Both the position numbers and the translations under genes were made by a program. Positions 25,809 through 34,111 of a DNA stretch of 64,000 nucleotides are shown here, piece after piece. Source of the stretch: Flavobacterium sp. MDT1-60 (GTDB lineage: Bacteria > Bacteroidota > Bacteroidia > Flavobacteriales > Flavobacteriaceae); assembly GCF_014844035.1 (NCBI RefSeq), contig NZ_CP062159.1, positions 1,798,001-1,862,000 on the forward strand, written 5' to 3'. Within the stretch, counting starts at the first letter, position 1; each line of letters opens with the position of its first letter. Under the pieces are notes generated by a model. It did not search any database. It had not been told where the DNA came from and was given only the letters and a program-made list of their open reading frames with translations.

Positions 25809-26468
25809 ATGAAGAACATACAACTATTATCGGGAATTGCATTAATTGCATTGAGTCTTACATCGTGTAAAGACGAAAAACAAGAAAAAGCTCAAAAAAC
25901 AATTGACGCTTATGTAACCTACGTTGACTCAGTAAAAAATGTCAAAGCTGATGATTTGAAAGCGGATTGGGCAACTGTTGAAGCTGAGTACGATAGAAGA
26001 GCCGAAAATGCTCAGTTAGCTTTGGCAGATATTAAAGACAATACTGCTGAGAGTGAAAAAATAAATGCAAGTAAAGTTAAATACGAAGAATTTAAAAAAG
26101 AAATGACCACAGTTCTTGCCCCACCTGCTCCAAGTCCGAAACAACAATTGCGTAATGCTTTGTTTGGTGAAGGAAAAATTGGAGACGATATGAGTTTTGC
26201 CTGGGTAAATGCCCAAAATATTCATAACGTATATCAACAATTTGTACATACAGTAGAAGATAATAAAGACAGTTATTCTCGTGAAGACTGGGATGAAATC
26301 AAATTGATGTATGAAGCATTAGATAGCCGTAAAAACACTGTTGAAAAAGAAGGTTTGTCTTCTGAAGATAATAGAAAAATTGCAGGTTTAAAAGTGAAAT
26401 TTGGTCCAATGTATACTTTAAACAGAATGGGAGCTAAATCTGATGAAAATAAAGAAGCTAAAAAATAA
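25809..26468 (+). CDS. predicted lipoprotein, helical, unknown function
   Basis: A 219-residue protein with a lipoprotein signal (hydrophobic run, then SLTSC with Cys20). The mature part is rich in Lys, Glu, Asp and Ala and looks entirely helical, with the phrase DAYVTYVDSVKNVKADDLKADW near the start. A proline stretch (APPAPSP) breaks it in the middle. I recognise no named family. It would be anchored in the periplasm or outer membrane. It stands alone between a promoter-like box and a clear terminator. Confidence 0.78.
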   Translation: MKNIQLLSGIALIALSLTSCKDEKQEKAQKTIDAYVTYVDSVKNVKADDLKADWATVEAEYDRRAENAQLALADIKDNTAESEKINASKVKYEEFKKEMTTVLAPPAPSPKQQLRNALFGEGKIGDDMSFAWVNAQNIHNVYQQFVHTVEDNKDSYSREDWDEIKLMYEALDSRKNTVEKEGLSSEDNRKIAGLKVKFGPMYTLNRMGAKSDENKEAKK

Positions 26469-26484
26469 AAGTAATTGAATTACT

Positions 26485-26520
26485 AAAAAAAATGACAATC
26501 AGAAATGGTTGTCATTTTTT
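26485..26520. terminator. intrinsic terminator between lipoprotein and methyltransferase genes
   Basis: AAAAAAATGACAA and TTGTCATTTTTTTT form a strong stem around a short loop, with T runs on both strands, between convergent genes. Confidence 0.8.
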
Positions 26521-27300
26521 TTATGTTCGAATTGTAAAATGCTCTTTTTTCTGTTCGTATCTAAAAAATACAAATCCCCATTGAAAAGTATCGATTGTAA
26601 CAGTAACTTTTGGATGGTTTTTAATAATTTCCCATGCTTCTTCCATTTCTGAAGACCAGTGAATGTCATCAAAAATCCAAACGGAGTCATTGTCGATAGT
26701 TGGTAATAAAAGATCAAAATAGGCTAATGTGGCTTTTTTTGAATGATTGCCGTCAAAATATATTAAATTGTAGATTGTAGATTGTAGATTATTCGATTTT
26801 AAGAAAGCTTCGAATTCAGTTATAATCGAATCCACATTATTGCAATCAAATTGATTTAATTGATTTTTAGCAATATTTGCTGTTTCAGGACAACCTTCTA
26901 ATGTGATTACATTTGCATTTAGATTACCTAATGCGAGGGCAGAAGTAGCTAATCCCAATGAAGTTCCTATTTCAAGAATGTTTTTTGGCTGAAAATAATG
27001 GGTTACCCGAAATAATAATTCAGCACGTTTTGGAGAAATTCCGGCTGTTGATGCAATCTTCGAAATTTGTCTTCTGTTTGATTTAAAAACTTTTGAGCCT
27101 GCACCAAAATCAGTTACTTCTATAAAGTTTTTATTCTGAAGTAATGATCTTCGGTAATTTTTCAGAATTGCATATTCCGGTTTGGACTTTTTATCGTAAA
27201 AACATTTTGTTAGTAAACTAAAAACAAACGGGGAATGTACTCCGTGTTCGTTTTTTGAATTCCACAGGAACTTTAAATAAGCTTTTATTTGAAATAGCAT
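26521..27300 (-). CDS. class I SAM-dependent methyltransferase (O-methyltransferase-like)
   Basis: A 259-residue protein. After an N-terminal helical part (NEHGVHSPFVFSLLTKCF), the Rossmann-like motif I is NILEIGTSLGLATSALALG, then ITLEGCPETANIAKNQL, YFDGNHSKKATLAYFDLLLP and the late WIFDDIHWSSEMEEAW. This order fits the Methyltransf_24/O-methyltransferase group. The substrate is unknown. It stands alone, convergent with the lipoprotein gene. Confidence 0.82.
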   Translation of the reverse strand: MLFQIKAYLKFLWNSKNEHGVHSPFVFSLLTKCFYDKKSKPEYAILKNYRRSLLQNKNFIEVTDFGAGSKVFKSNRRQISKIASTAGISPKRAELLFRVTHYFQPKNILEIGTSLGLATSALALGNLNANVITLEGCPETANIAKNQLNQFDCNNVDSIITEFEAFLKSNNLQSTIYNLIYFDGNHSKKATLAYFDLLLPTIDNDSVWIFDDIHWSSEMEEAWEIIKNHPKVTVTIDTFQWGFVFFRYEQKKEHFTIRT

Positions 27301-27402
27301 ATAAAATAATTATATCAGGGTACGAAGATAGTAAGATAATATAATTGTCAAAAGGGAAGGAGCAGTCAATTTGACTTAGAATTATTCCGATTTCAAAAAG
27401 AC

Positions 27403-27410
27403 TATATTTG
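27403..27410 (+). promoter_or_regulatory. -7 promoter box of the SDR gene
   Basis: TATATTTG fits TAnnTTTG and ends 36 bp before the ATG at 27447. It contains the TTG at 27408 that could otherwise be taken as a start codon, which argues for the downstream ATG. Confidence 0.5.
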
Positions 27411-27446
27411 CTGACTTTAAATAAAGCTAATAGTAATACATTTTTC

Positions 27447-29000
27447 ATGATATTGAAGGAAGAAAGAGAAGATAACAGCATAATATCTTCTGAAGAGATT
27501 AATCGATGCATTGCTATTTTGGCACAATTGAATACCAATACAGATCAAATATTTGATATCCCAAAAGAACAACGGATAGCTTTAATTAAAGAGGCAGGAA
27601 TGTTTTCCAGACCGGATAGAGGTGAGTTTTCCAGAAGAATTAAAGATGGATTACAGGCAGCTAAACGAAAAAAGGAAAAGAAGGACAAAACGGCACGTAA
27701 GGAAACCGGAATTAGGCATGCACGTGAAGCAAGCATATTTGTTGCTCCTAAATTATTAGCTTTTAATGATCTGGCTCACAAAGAACAATTAGAACTTGAA
27801 ACGCCCAGAAACTGTTACGTTTGTAAATCAGAATTTACTAAAATGCATCACTTTTATGACACAATGTGTACGGACTGTGGCGATTTTAATTACGCAAAAC
27901 GCTTTCAAACGGCAGATGTAAAAGGGCAAATTGCTATTATTACGGGTTCTCGTTTAAAAATTGGCTATCATATTACTTTGATGCTTTTGCGTGGAGGAGC
28001 AACTGTAATTGCTACCACTCGCTTTCCTGTTGATTCAGCTTTACGTTTTGCTAAAGAAGAGGATTTTATGGATTGGGGGCATCGGTTGAAAATTCACGGT
28101 TTAGACTTAAGACATATTCCGAGCGTAGAGATTTTCTGTAATTTCATTGAGCAAAAATATGAACGTCTTGATGTTTTAATTAATAACGCGGCACAAACAG
28201 TTAGACGACCTGCAGGATTCTATTCGCATTTGATGGAGAATGAAGAGTTGCCAATAAGTGCACTTCCTCAAAAGGCGCAAGAATTATTATTGGATCATAT
28301 CAATTGTCTGGATGAATTAAAAATGCTGACAACTGGAGCTTCTTCAAACGAAAATATGCCAGTTACCTGGCACGGACCCGAACCTGGAATTGGTTTACGT
28401 GCTTCGGCTCAATTATCTCAAATTCCATATTCTTTCGATAATGCGTTAGTCGCCAATGAAGTTTTTCCGGAAGGAGAACTCGATGCCGATTTACAGCAAG
28501 TCGATTTGCGAAAAACAAACAGTTGGCGTTTGCGACTGGGCCAGATAGAAACCACTGAAATGATTGAAGTACAATTGGTAAATTCAGTTGCACCTTTTGT
28601 ATTGTGTAACCGACTTTCAGAAGTAATGAAGAAAGATAATACGGGACAAAAACACATCATCAATGTTTCGGCGATGGAGGGGAAATTTCATCGTTTTTTT
28701 AAAGAAGATCGTCATCCACATACCAATATGGCAAAAGCAGCTTTAAATATGTTAACCCATACTTCTTCAGGAACGCTGGCGAAATATGGTATATTTATGA
28801 ATGCAGTAGACACAGGTTGGGTAACAGATGAAGATCCTGCTGAATTGGCAAAGAAAAAGCAGGAGTTAGAAGATTTTCAACCACCATTGGATATAGTGGA
28901 TGGTGCGGCGAGAGTTATGGATCCTTTGTTTGACGGAATCAATACTGGAAAACATTGGTGCGGAAAATTTCTGAAAGATTACAATCCGATCCCGTGGTAG
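27447..29000 (+). CDS. atypical SDR-family protein with zinc-knuckle-like N-terminal region
   Basis: A 517-residue protein counted from ATG 27447. Residues 1-120 are helical and basic; Cys123, Cys126, Cys141 and Cys144 form a CxxC-14-CxxC zinc-knuckle-like pair. The SDR fold begins at about 158 ([17 protein letters not shown]), with NNAAQ later and Ser408 in NVSAMEG. The expected catalytic Tyr of YxxxK is Thr426 (TNMAK430). An insertion of about 110 residues lies between NNAAQ and the catalytic part. It is much longer than the usual 250-residue SDR. The reaction cannot be predicted. Confidence 0.8.
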   Translation: MILKEEREDNSIISSEEINRCIAILAQLNTNTDQIFDIPKEQRIALIKEAGMFSRPDRGEFSRRIKDGLQAAKRKKEKKDKTARKETGIRHAREASIFVAPKLLAFNDLAHKEQLELETPRNCYVCKSEFTKMHHFYDTMCTDCGDFNYAKRFQTADVKGQIAIITGSRLKIGYHITLMLLRGGATVIATTRFPVDSALRFAKEEDFMDWGHRLKIHGLDLRHIPSVEIFCNFIEQKYERLDVLINNAAQTVRRPAGFYSHLMENEELPISALPQKAQELLLDHINCLDELKMLTTGASSNENMPVTWHGPEPGIGLRASAQLSQIPYSFDNALVANEVFPEGELDADLQQVDLRKTNSWRLRLGQIETTEMIEVQLVNSVAPFVLCNRLSEVMKKDNTGQKHIINVSAMEGKFHRFFKEDRHPHTNMAKAALNMLTHTSSGTLAKYGIFMNAVDTGWVTDEDPAELAKKKQELEDFQPPLDIVDGAARVMDPLFDGINTGKHWCGKFLKDYNPIPW

Positions 29001-29129
29001 GATTTAGTTTTCACTTTACAGTCTCTTCTCAGTCTATAACTGATTGGATACAGATTTAAACATTAATTTCACAAACAAACTTAACCATCAGATTTGTAAA
29101 AATTCGTAAAATCAGTGTTTTTAAAAATA

Positions 29130-29170
29130 AAAAAACCACAACAAAATTTAATTCTGTTGCGGTTTTTTTA
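29130..29170. terminator. intrinsic terminator between SDR gene and stress-protein gene
   Basis: AAAAAACCACAACA and TGTTGCGGTTTTTT pair (one G-T-type mismatch) around an AT-rich loop, with T runs both ways, between convergent genes. Confidence 0.75.
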
Positions 29171-29186
29171 TAGAAAAATAAAGAAT

Positions 29187-29729
29187 TTATCTGTAGATAT
29201 TTACACCGTTATTTGCTCTCCATTGTTGTTCAAAATATTCAGCATCTTCGCTATTGCGAGGATGAACTCCTAAAACAACATGACCGTCCTTAATTCCATC
29301 TTCATAAACTTTTGCTCTGTCCTCAGGAATCCCTGATCCTACTAAGGCTCCAATTAAACCTCCTGTAATTCCTCCAGCACCAGCACCAGCTAATCCTGCG
29401 GCAAGCGGACCAGCAATAATTAATCCTAATCCGGGGATAACAAGACTTGTTCCTAAAGCTGCGATAACACCAGCAATAGCACCAATTGTTCCTCCAATTG
29501 CAGAACCTGTTCCGGCACCTTCAGCAGCTTTTGTTCCAAGTTCAGAATGATCGTCTTTGTCTGAATAATGTTTTTTTCTGGTTTCGTCTGACATGATAAG
29601 GTTAATTTCATCTTTTGTATAACCTCTGTCGCTTAAAGTATCGTACGCTCTTTCTATGCTGTCGCGATCTGAAAACATTCCTGTTAAAACCTCACGTTTT
29701 GTTCCATCCGGATTATGTAAATTTTCCAT
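29187..29729 (-). CDS. general stress protein, YflT-like domain plus glycine-zipper segment
   Basis: A 180-residue protein. The first 50 residues (VLTGMFSDRDSIERAYDTLSDRGYTKDEINLIMSDE) match the heat-induced stress protein YflT pattern. Residues about 68-125 form a hydrophobic Gly/Ala-rich stretch with glycine-zipper spacing (GAGTGSAIGGTIGAIAG), able to insert in or line a membrane. The end (IPEDRAKVYEDGIKDGHVVLGVHP) is a ferredoxin-like tail seen in the same family. Likely a stress-induced envelope protein; the exact role is unknown. Confidence 0.8.
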   Translation of the reverse strand: MENLHNPDGTKREVLTGMFSDRDSIERAYDTLSDRGYTKDEINLIMSDETRKKHYSDKDDHSELGTKAAEGAGTGSAIGGTIGAIAGVIAALGTSLVIPGLGLIIAGPLAAGLAGAGAGGITGGLIGALVGSGIPEDRAKVYEDGIKDGHVVLGVHPRNSEDAEYFEQQWRANNGVNIYR

Positions 29730-29902
29730 TTTATATATGTTTATATTGTGAATTCATTTTCACTTAAACAAAGCTCGGAAAACAGATTTATTATTATTTA
29801 CACAATTTTTATTAATCATTACATAATGAAATTCAGACTTTTATAAAATAGATGGTGCTTTTATGTTATTACTTTAATTATTACTGTATTTATTTGATAT
29901 GA

Positions 29903-29938
29903 TAAGACCACAATAAAATAGATTTTATTGTGGTCTTT
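29903..29938 (-). terminator. intrinsic terminator of the FKBP lipoprotein gene
   Basis: AAGACCACAATAAAAT and ATTTTATTGTGGTCTT form a perfect 16-bp stem with a 2-3 nt loop, 24 bp past the FKBP stop on the minus strand. Confidence 0.8.
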
Positions 29939-29962
29939 CATATTAAGGATAATTTGGTGTGA

Positions 29963-30427
29963 CTAATTTACTGAAATTAATTTCACATCAAAGATAAGTA
30001 CTGAACCTCCAGGAATACCACTATAATCGAAAGGTCCATAACCTAAATGTGAAGGAACTAACAATATTCCACTTCCTCCAACTTTAAAATAAGGAATACC
30101 TTCTGTCCAGCCTTTAATTACCTGATTTAACCCAAAGGAAATCCCTGCAGCTTTGCTCTGGTCAAAAATACTTCCATTAGAATAATAACCTTTATAAGCT
30201 ACAGTAACATTAGAACTTGCAGTTGGTTGAGCTCCGTCTCCGGCTTCATTGATTACATAATACAAACCAGAATCAGTTTTTTGAGCTGTCAGTTTATTTT
30301 TGGCAATATAATCAACTATCTCTTTTTCGTTTTCAACAGTATAATCTGTTTTTGTAGGTTGAGTATCACTAGGATTACAAGAGATAAAAAGTGTTAATGC
30401 TAATAATGAAGTTAAGATGTATTTCAT
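29963..30427 (-). CDS. FKBP-type peptidyl-prolyl cis-trans isomerase lipoprotein
   Basis: A 154-residue lipoprotein (signal ending LFISC, Cys17). The mature domain is FKBP: VTVAYKGYYSNGSIFDQSK, FGLNQVIKGWTEGIPYFKVGGSGILLVPSHLGYG and SVLIFDVKLISV, with the tyrosine, aspartate, phenylalanine and tryptophan of the proline pocket in place. One change is GI where many family members have GL at the start of the loop. It would assist folding in the periplasm or at the outer membrane. Confidence 0.9.
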   Translation of the reverse strand: MKYILTSLLALTLFISCNPSDTQPTKTDYTVENEKEIVDYIAKNKLTAQKTDSGLYYVINEAGDGAQPTASSNVTVAYKGYYSNGSIFDQSKAAGISFGLNQVIKGWTEGIPYFKVGGSGILLVPSHLGYGPFDYSGIPGGSVLIFDVKLISVN

Positions 30428-30484
30428 GATATTTTAAAAATATATTTTTAATGGGGTTAATATAATAAAATGTATTTTTTGTTT

Positions 30485-30564
30485 CACAGAGATTCACAAA
30501 GAAAAAACAAAGATTCACAAAAAAAACTTAGTGTAACTCTGCGTTTTCTTTGTGAATCTCTGTG
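30485..30564. terminator. perfect 21-bp inverted repeat before the FKBP gene
   Basis: 30485-30505 and 30544-30564 are exact reverse complements built from the words CACAGAGATTCAC and AAAGAAAA, with a 38-nt loop. It follows the minus-strand ABC-F gene and is its probable terminator. Confidence 0.6.
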
Positions 30565-30572
30565 TAATAACT

Positions 30573-32435
30573 CTATCCTTCAATTTTAGCCGAAAGCTCA
30601 AACCAACGTTCTTCTTTCTGATCTATTTTATTAATAATATTTTGTAATTCATTTGCTTTTTTCTCGATATCAGCATCGGCAACTTTTCCATCAGAAAATA
30701 ATTGTTCGATTTTAGTTTTATCAATTTCCAGATCTTTAATTTCTCTTTCTAGTTTTTGATATTCTTTTTGCTCATTGAAAGTTAAGTTTCCAGTCGGATT
30801 ATTTTGTTTCCAATCTTTCTTTTCTGCTTTGTTTTCCTCTTTTTGAGCAACATCGGCACTATCTTCGTAGGCTCTGAAGTCAGAATAATTTCCTGGGAAG
30901 CTTTCTATTTCACCTTTTCCTCTAAAGATAAATAGGTGATCGACAATTTTATCCATGAAATAACGGTCGTGAGAAACGACTAAAAGACATCCGGGATAAT
31001 CTAAAAGGAAGCTCTCCAAAACATTTAGCGTTACAATATCCAAATCATTTGTTGGCTCATCAAGAATCAAAAAGTTAGGATTCTGAATCAAAACGGTACA
31101 TAAATACAAACGTTTCAATTCTCCACCGCTTAATTTTTCGACAAAATCATATTGTTTCTTAGCATCAAAAAGAAAACGCTCTAACAGTTGTGAAGCTGAA
31201 ATCATTCTGCCTTTTGCCAATGGAATAAACTCTCCGTATTCTTTAATAATATCAATTACACGCTGATTTGGTTTCGGATTGATTCCGCTTTGCGTATAAT
31301 ATCCTATTTTAATAGTATCACCTTTTACCACACGTCCGCTATCAAGTGGAATTGTTCCGGTAAGAAGATTTAAAAAAGTAGATTTACCGGTTCCGTTTTT
31401 ACCAATAATTCCGATACGTTCTCCACGCTGAAAATCAAAACTAAAGTTGTCCAGAATAACATGATCTTTGAATTTTTTTGAAATTTTGTGAAGCTCAATA
31501 ATCTTGCTTCCCATACGTTCCATATTAATTTCAAGTTCTACCTTGTTTTCAAGACGACGACTTTGTGCTTTTTCTTTAATTACGTAAAAATCATCCTGAC
31601 GCGATTTCGATTTGGTAGTTCTCGCTTTTGGCTGACGGCGCATCCATTCCAATTCTTTTACAAATAAGTTTTTTGCTTTGTCAACGCTGGCATTTTCAGA
31701 GGTAATTCGTTCTTCTTTTTTCTCTAAATAATAAGAATAATTTCCTTTGTATTGGTATAATTTTCCGTTGTCCAATTCGATGATTTCATTACAAACACGC
31801 TCTAAGAAGAAACGATCGTGCGTCACCATAAACAACGTAATATTTTCTTTGGCAAAATAACTTTCTAACCATTCGATCATTTCAAGATCTAAGTGATTGG
31901 TTGGCTCATCCAAAATCAATAAATCCGGACGATTGATTAAGATAATAGCCAATGAAAGACGTTTTTTTTGTCCACCTGAAAGATTTTTTACTTTAAGTTT
32001 AAAATCTTCCAGTTTTAATTTAAATAAAATCTGTTTGTATTGTGTTTCAAAATCCCAGGCGTTATGCTGATCCATTCCGTCAAAAGCTTTTTGATAAGCT
32101 TCTTCGTCGTCCGGATTCTCAAGTGCTTTTTCGTAGGCTTCAATTACTTTAAGAGTTTCATTATCAGAAGCAAAAATGCTTTCTTCAATAGTTAACTCTT
32201 CCTGTAGATTATTGTCCTGAGAAAGAAAAGCCATACGGATTCCTTTTCTCAAAACTACTTGTCCTGTGTCAGGCTCATCTAAACCATTAATAATACTCAT
32301 AATGGTGGTTTTTCCAGACCCGTTTTTAGCGATAAAAGCGATTTTTTGGTCTTTATTGATTCCGAATGAGATGTTGTCAAAAAGCGTTCTTTCGCCAAAA
32401 GACTTCGATATATTTTCTACAGATAAGTAATTCAC
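30573..32435 (-). CDS. ABC-F family ATPase (Uup-like)
   Basis: A 620-residue soluble protein with two ABC domains and no membrane segment. First domain: Walker A FIAKNGSGKTT and signature NLSGGQKKRLSLA, with LDEPTNHLD. Second domain: GIIGKNGTGKST, KLSGGELKRLYL and LDEPTNDLD. A linker of about 80 residues rich in Arg and Lys follows the first domain, and the C-terminus (about 535-620) is a coiled coil (EQKEYQKLEREIKDLEID), typical of Uup. ABC-F proteins act on the ribosome or, for Uup, on stalled complexes and DNA. A -7 box lies 62 bp upstream. Confidence 0.92.
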   Translation of the reverse strand: MNYLSVENISKSFGERTLFDNISFGINKDQKIAFIAKNGSGKTTIMSIINGLDEPDTGQVVLRKGIRMAFLSQDNNLQEELTIEESIFASDNETLKVIEAYEKALENPDDEEAYQKAFDGMDQHNAWDFETQYKQILFKLKLEDFKLKVKNLSGGQKKRLSLAIILINRPDLLILDEPTNHLDLEMIEWLESYFAKENITLFMVTHDRFFLERVCNEIIELDNGKLYQYKGNYSYYLEKKEERITSENASVDKAKNLFVKELEWMRRQPKARTTKSKSRQDDFYVIKEKAQSRRLENKVELEINMERMGSKIIELHKISKKFKDHVILDNFSFDFQRGERIGIIGKNGTGKSTFLNLLTGTIPLDSGRVVKGDTIKIGYYTQSGINPKPNQRVIDIIKEYGEFIPLAKGRMISASQLLERFLFDAKKQYDFVEKLSGGELKRLYLCTVLIQNPNFLILDEPTNDLDIVTLNVLESFLLDYPGCLLVVSHDRYFMDKIVDHLFIFRGKGEIESFPGNYSDFRAYEDSADVAQKEENKAEKKDWKQNNPTGNLTFNEQKEYQKLEREIKDLEIDKTKIEQLFSDGKVADADIEKKANELQNIINKIDQKEERWFELSAKIEG

Positions 32436-32496
32436 TTTATGAAATATGAGTTATAAATTATAAGTTATGAAGGTTTTACAAAACACAACTTTTTTG

Positions 32497-32504
32497 CAAA
32501 AGTA
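32497..32504 (-). promoter_or_regulatory. -7 promoter box of the ABC-F gene
   Basis: CAAAAGTA on the plus strand (TACTTTTG on the coding strand) fits TAnnTTTG, 61 bp before the ATG. Confidence 0.45.
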
Positions 32505-32528
32505 AACTATTATATTACGATTTGCGAA

Positions 32529-33494
32529 TTATTTATGGAGATAGGAATTCAGAATCGGACTTAAATCAAAATAATGAATTTGCTGATGAACATTCAAAAC
32601 AGGTTTTCGAACCAAAGCTTCATTTGTGAGATAATAATGCAAACCATCATTCGTAGCAATGCCTTCTATTTGATGAAAAGAAAGCTGAAGATCAATTCTT
32701 CGTTTATTTCCGGACAGGAAATCATGATCTTTAAAATCATACAATAAATATAAAAAAGGTTTTCCGTGTTTAGAATATCCGCAGAGTACAATAAGTTTTT
32801 TTTCTTCTAAATAAGTCGCACCAGTAACCAGGCCTTTTGTATCAAGTGATTCCTTAAACTTAGCAATATGATTCCCGCTTTGATTTGGTAAAGCATAAAT
32901 ATTGGTTTGAGATGATTTCCATTGTTTGGTAAACAGATAAATACTGTCTTTTGAAACGATAAAAGCTTCACAATCAAAATCGGTACTGTTTGGTTTTTGG
33001 GGAGAAAAATCAATTTGATCAGCATAGGTAAAAGAAATAGTTTCAATAATAGGATTTCCTTCTAAGAATGATTTTTTCTCGATTTTTAAAATTTGTAAGT
33101 CGGTTCGGTTGCCAGCAAAATTATTTCCGAAATCTCCAATATATAGGTAAGAACTGTCTTGTGTAATTTCTTCCCAGTCACGATTTATTACTTTATCGAG
33201 AATAATTTTTTTCTGAATTTTCCCTAAAGTATCTAATCCGTAAATCGTTCTATCATGATCGTCATTGTGTGTCCATAGTAAATTATCAAATGATAGCAGT
33301 CCTGAGGTTTCTTTGATAGAATCGCTTAATCTTTTTGAATATTTTGGCTTAACTTTCTTAACGTCGTAGAAACAGCTTCCATCATTTATAGTTGCTTTCG
33401 AATTGTAGTTTTTCGCCATTGGATCTGTACAATTATAAGTTTGTGCGTTAGTTTGGCAGAAGGTGATAAAGAAAAAAAACAATACTTGTTTCAT
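32529..33494 (-). CDS. secreted protein with N-terminal CTDP...DGSC motif and a propeller-like domain
   Basis: A 321-residue protein with a signal peptide (about 17 residues, ending NAQ). Residues 20-43 contain YNCTDPMAKNYN then DGSCFY, a disulfide-type motif that, from memory, recurs in Bacteroidota secreted proteins (C-x-D-P/x-A-x-N-Y ... DDGSC). The rest has repeated strand-turn units (LLWTHNDDHDRTIYGLD; YLYIGDFGNNFAG; LIVLCGYSKHGKPFLYLL), suggesting a beta-propeller like those of SdiA-regulated or WD-like proteins. Substrate and function unknown. Confidence 0.72.
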   Translation of the reverse strand: MKQVLFFFFITFCQTNAQTYNCTDPMAKNYNSKATINDGSCFYDVKKVKPKYSKRLSDSIKETSGLLSFDNLLWTHNDDHDRTIYGLDTLGKIQKKIILDKVINRDWEEITQDSSYLYIGDFGNNFAGNRTDLQILKIEKKSFLEGNPIIETISFTYADQIDFSPQKPNSTDFDCEAFIVSKDSIYLFTKQWKSSQTNIYALPNQSGNHIAKFKESLDTKGLVTGATYLEEKKLIVLCGYSKHGKPFLYLLYDFKDHDFLSGNKRRIDLQLSFHQIEGIATNDGLHYYLTNEALVRKPVLNVHQQIHYFDLSPILNSYLHK

Positions 33495-33519
33495 AATTAT
33501 TTTATAGATGCTGCTGAAT

Positions 33520-33561
33520 CTTAATTGTTTAAAATATTTTTGTTGTTGTTAAACAATTAAG
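33520..33561. repeat. 12-bp perfect inverted repeat upstream of the secreted-protein gene
   Basis: CTTAATTGTTTA and TAAACAATTAAG are exact complements with an 18-bp centre, 26 bp before the start of the minus-strand gene. It could be an operator or a leader hairpin. Confidence 0.5.
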
Positions 33562-33932
33562 AGATTAAAGATACGTTAAGTTTTTAAAATGTTTTATAAT
33601 TCCTCAGGTTATTTCTGCTTAATAAAGTCATAAGTTTTTAAAGTATTATAATAAGGTATTTCTGGGTTTATGTGTTTTTCTACATATTCCTAAGCATTAT
33701 TTTTGCAAAAATATAAATGAATTCTTTCAAAGAAAAAACGTATCTGTTTGATATTGAGTTTTATACTGTATGTTGTTAATTTTGAAACAATTAGTGCATT
33801 TTTTTGTCTTAAAAGTCTAAAAATTGTCGATATATTTGCAGCCAATATGAATTTTTCTGATTTCTAATAAATGGGAGTTGGAAGAGCGAAGCTGTGTTTT
33901 GTTGTTAAATATTAAATTTACGGTACTATTAG

Positions 33933-33961
33933 TTGAAGTGCTATTAATAGAATTATTTTTG
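33933..33961 (+). promoter_or_regulatory. candidate promoter of the polysaccharide operon
   Basis: TTG at 33933-33935 is followed after 18 bp by TATTTTTG at 33954-33961, the best -33/-7 pair in the window for the Bacteroidota consensus (TTG-N17-23-TAnnTTTG). Transcription would begin near 33968, leaving a leader of about 145 nt. The upstream box at 33831 would give a longer one. Confidence 0.55.
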
Positions 33962-34111
33962 TTGTTGAGTTAACAAAAAAGCTTATATTAAATAGAAAAA
34001 TAAGATTTAAAGTTTTTATATAAATTGTTTAAGAGAATAGCTAACAGCTAATCAATAAGAAGTTGAAAAGTGTTTTTAATCAACTGTTGAATTTAAAAGT
34101 AAAATATACAT

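Larger units (their letters stand above)
33495..34111. other. 617-bp AT-rich intergenic region before the polysaccharide operon
   Basis: No gene or tRNA is seen. It holds a 12-bp inverted repeat (33520-33531/33550-33561), -7-like boxes at 33698-33705 (TATTTTTG), 33831-33838 (TATATTTG) and 33954-33961 (TATTTTTG), and a very AT-rich leader up to the first operon gene. A 20-codon reading frame near 33717 is not credible as a gene. Confidence 0.6.

Noticed and set aside
27408..27446. TTG start for the SDR gene
   Set aside because: The TTG lies inside a TATATTTG promoter-type box and the added 13 residues look unlike coding sequence; ATG 27447 is the better start.
33717..33779. 20-codon frame in the intergenic region before the operon
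   Set aside because: Too short, AT-rich, no recognisable product or ribosome-binding context.
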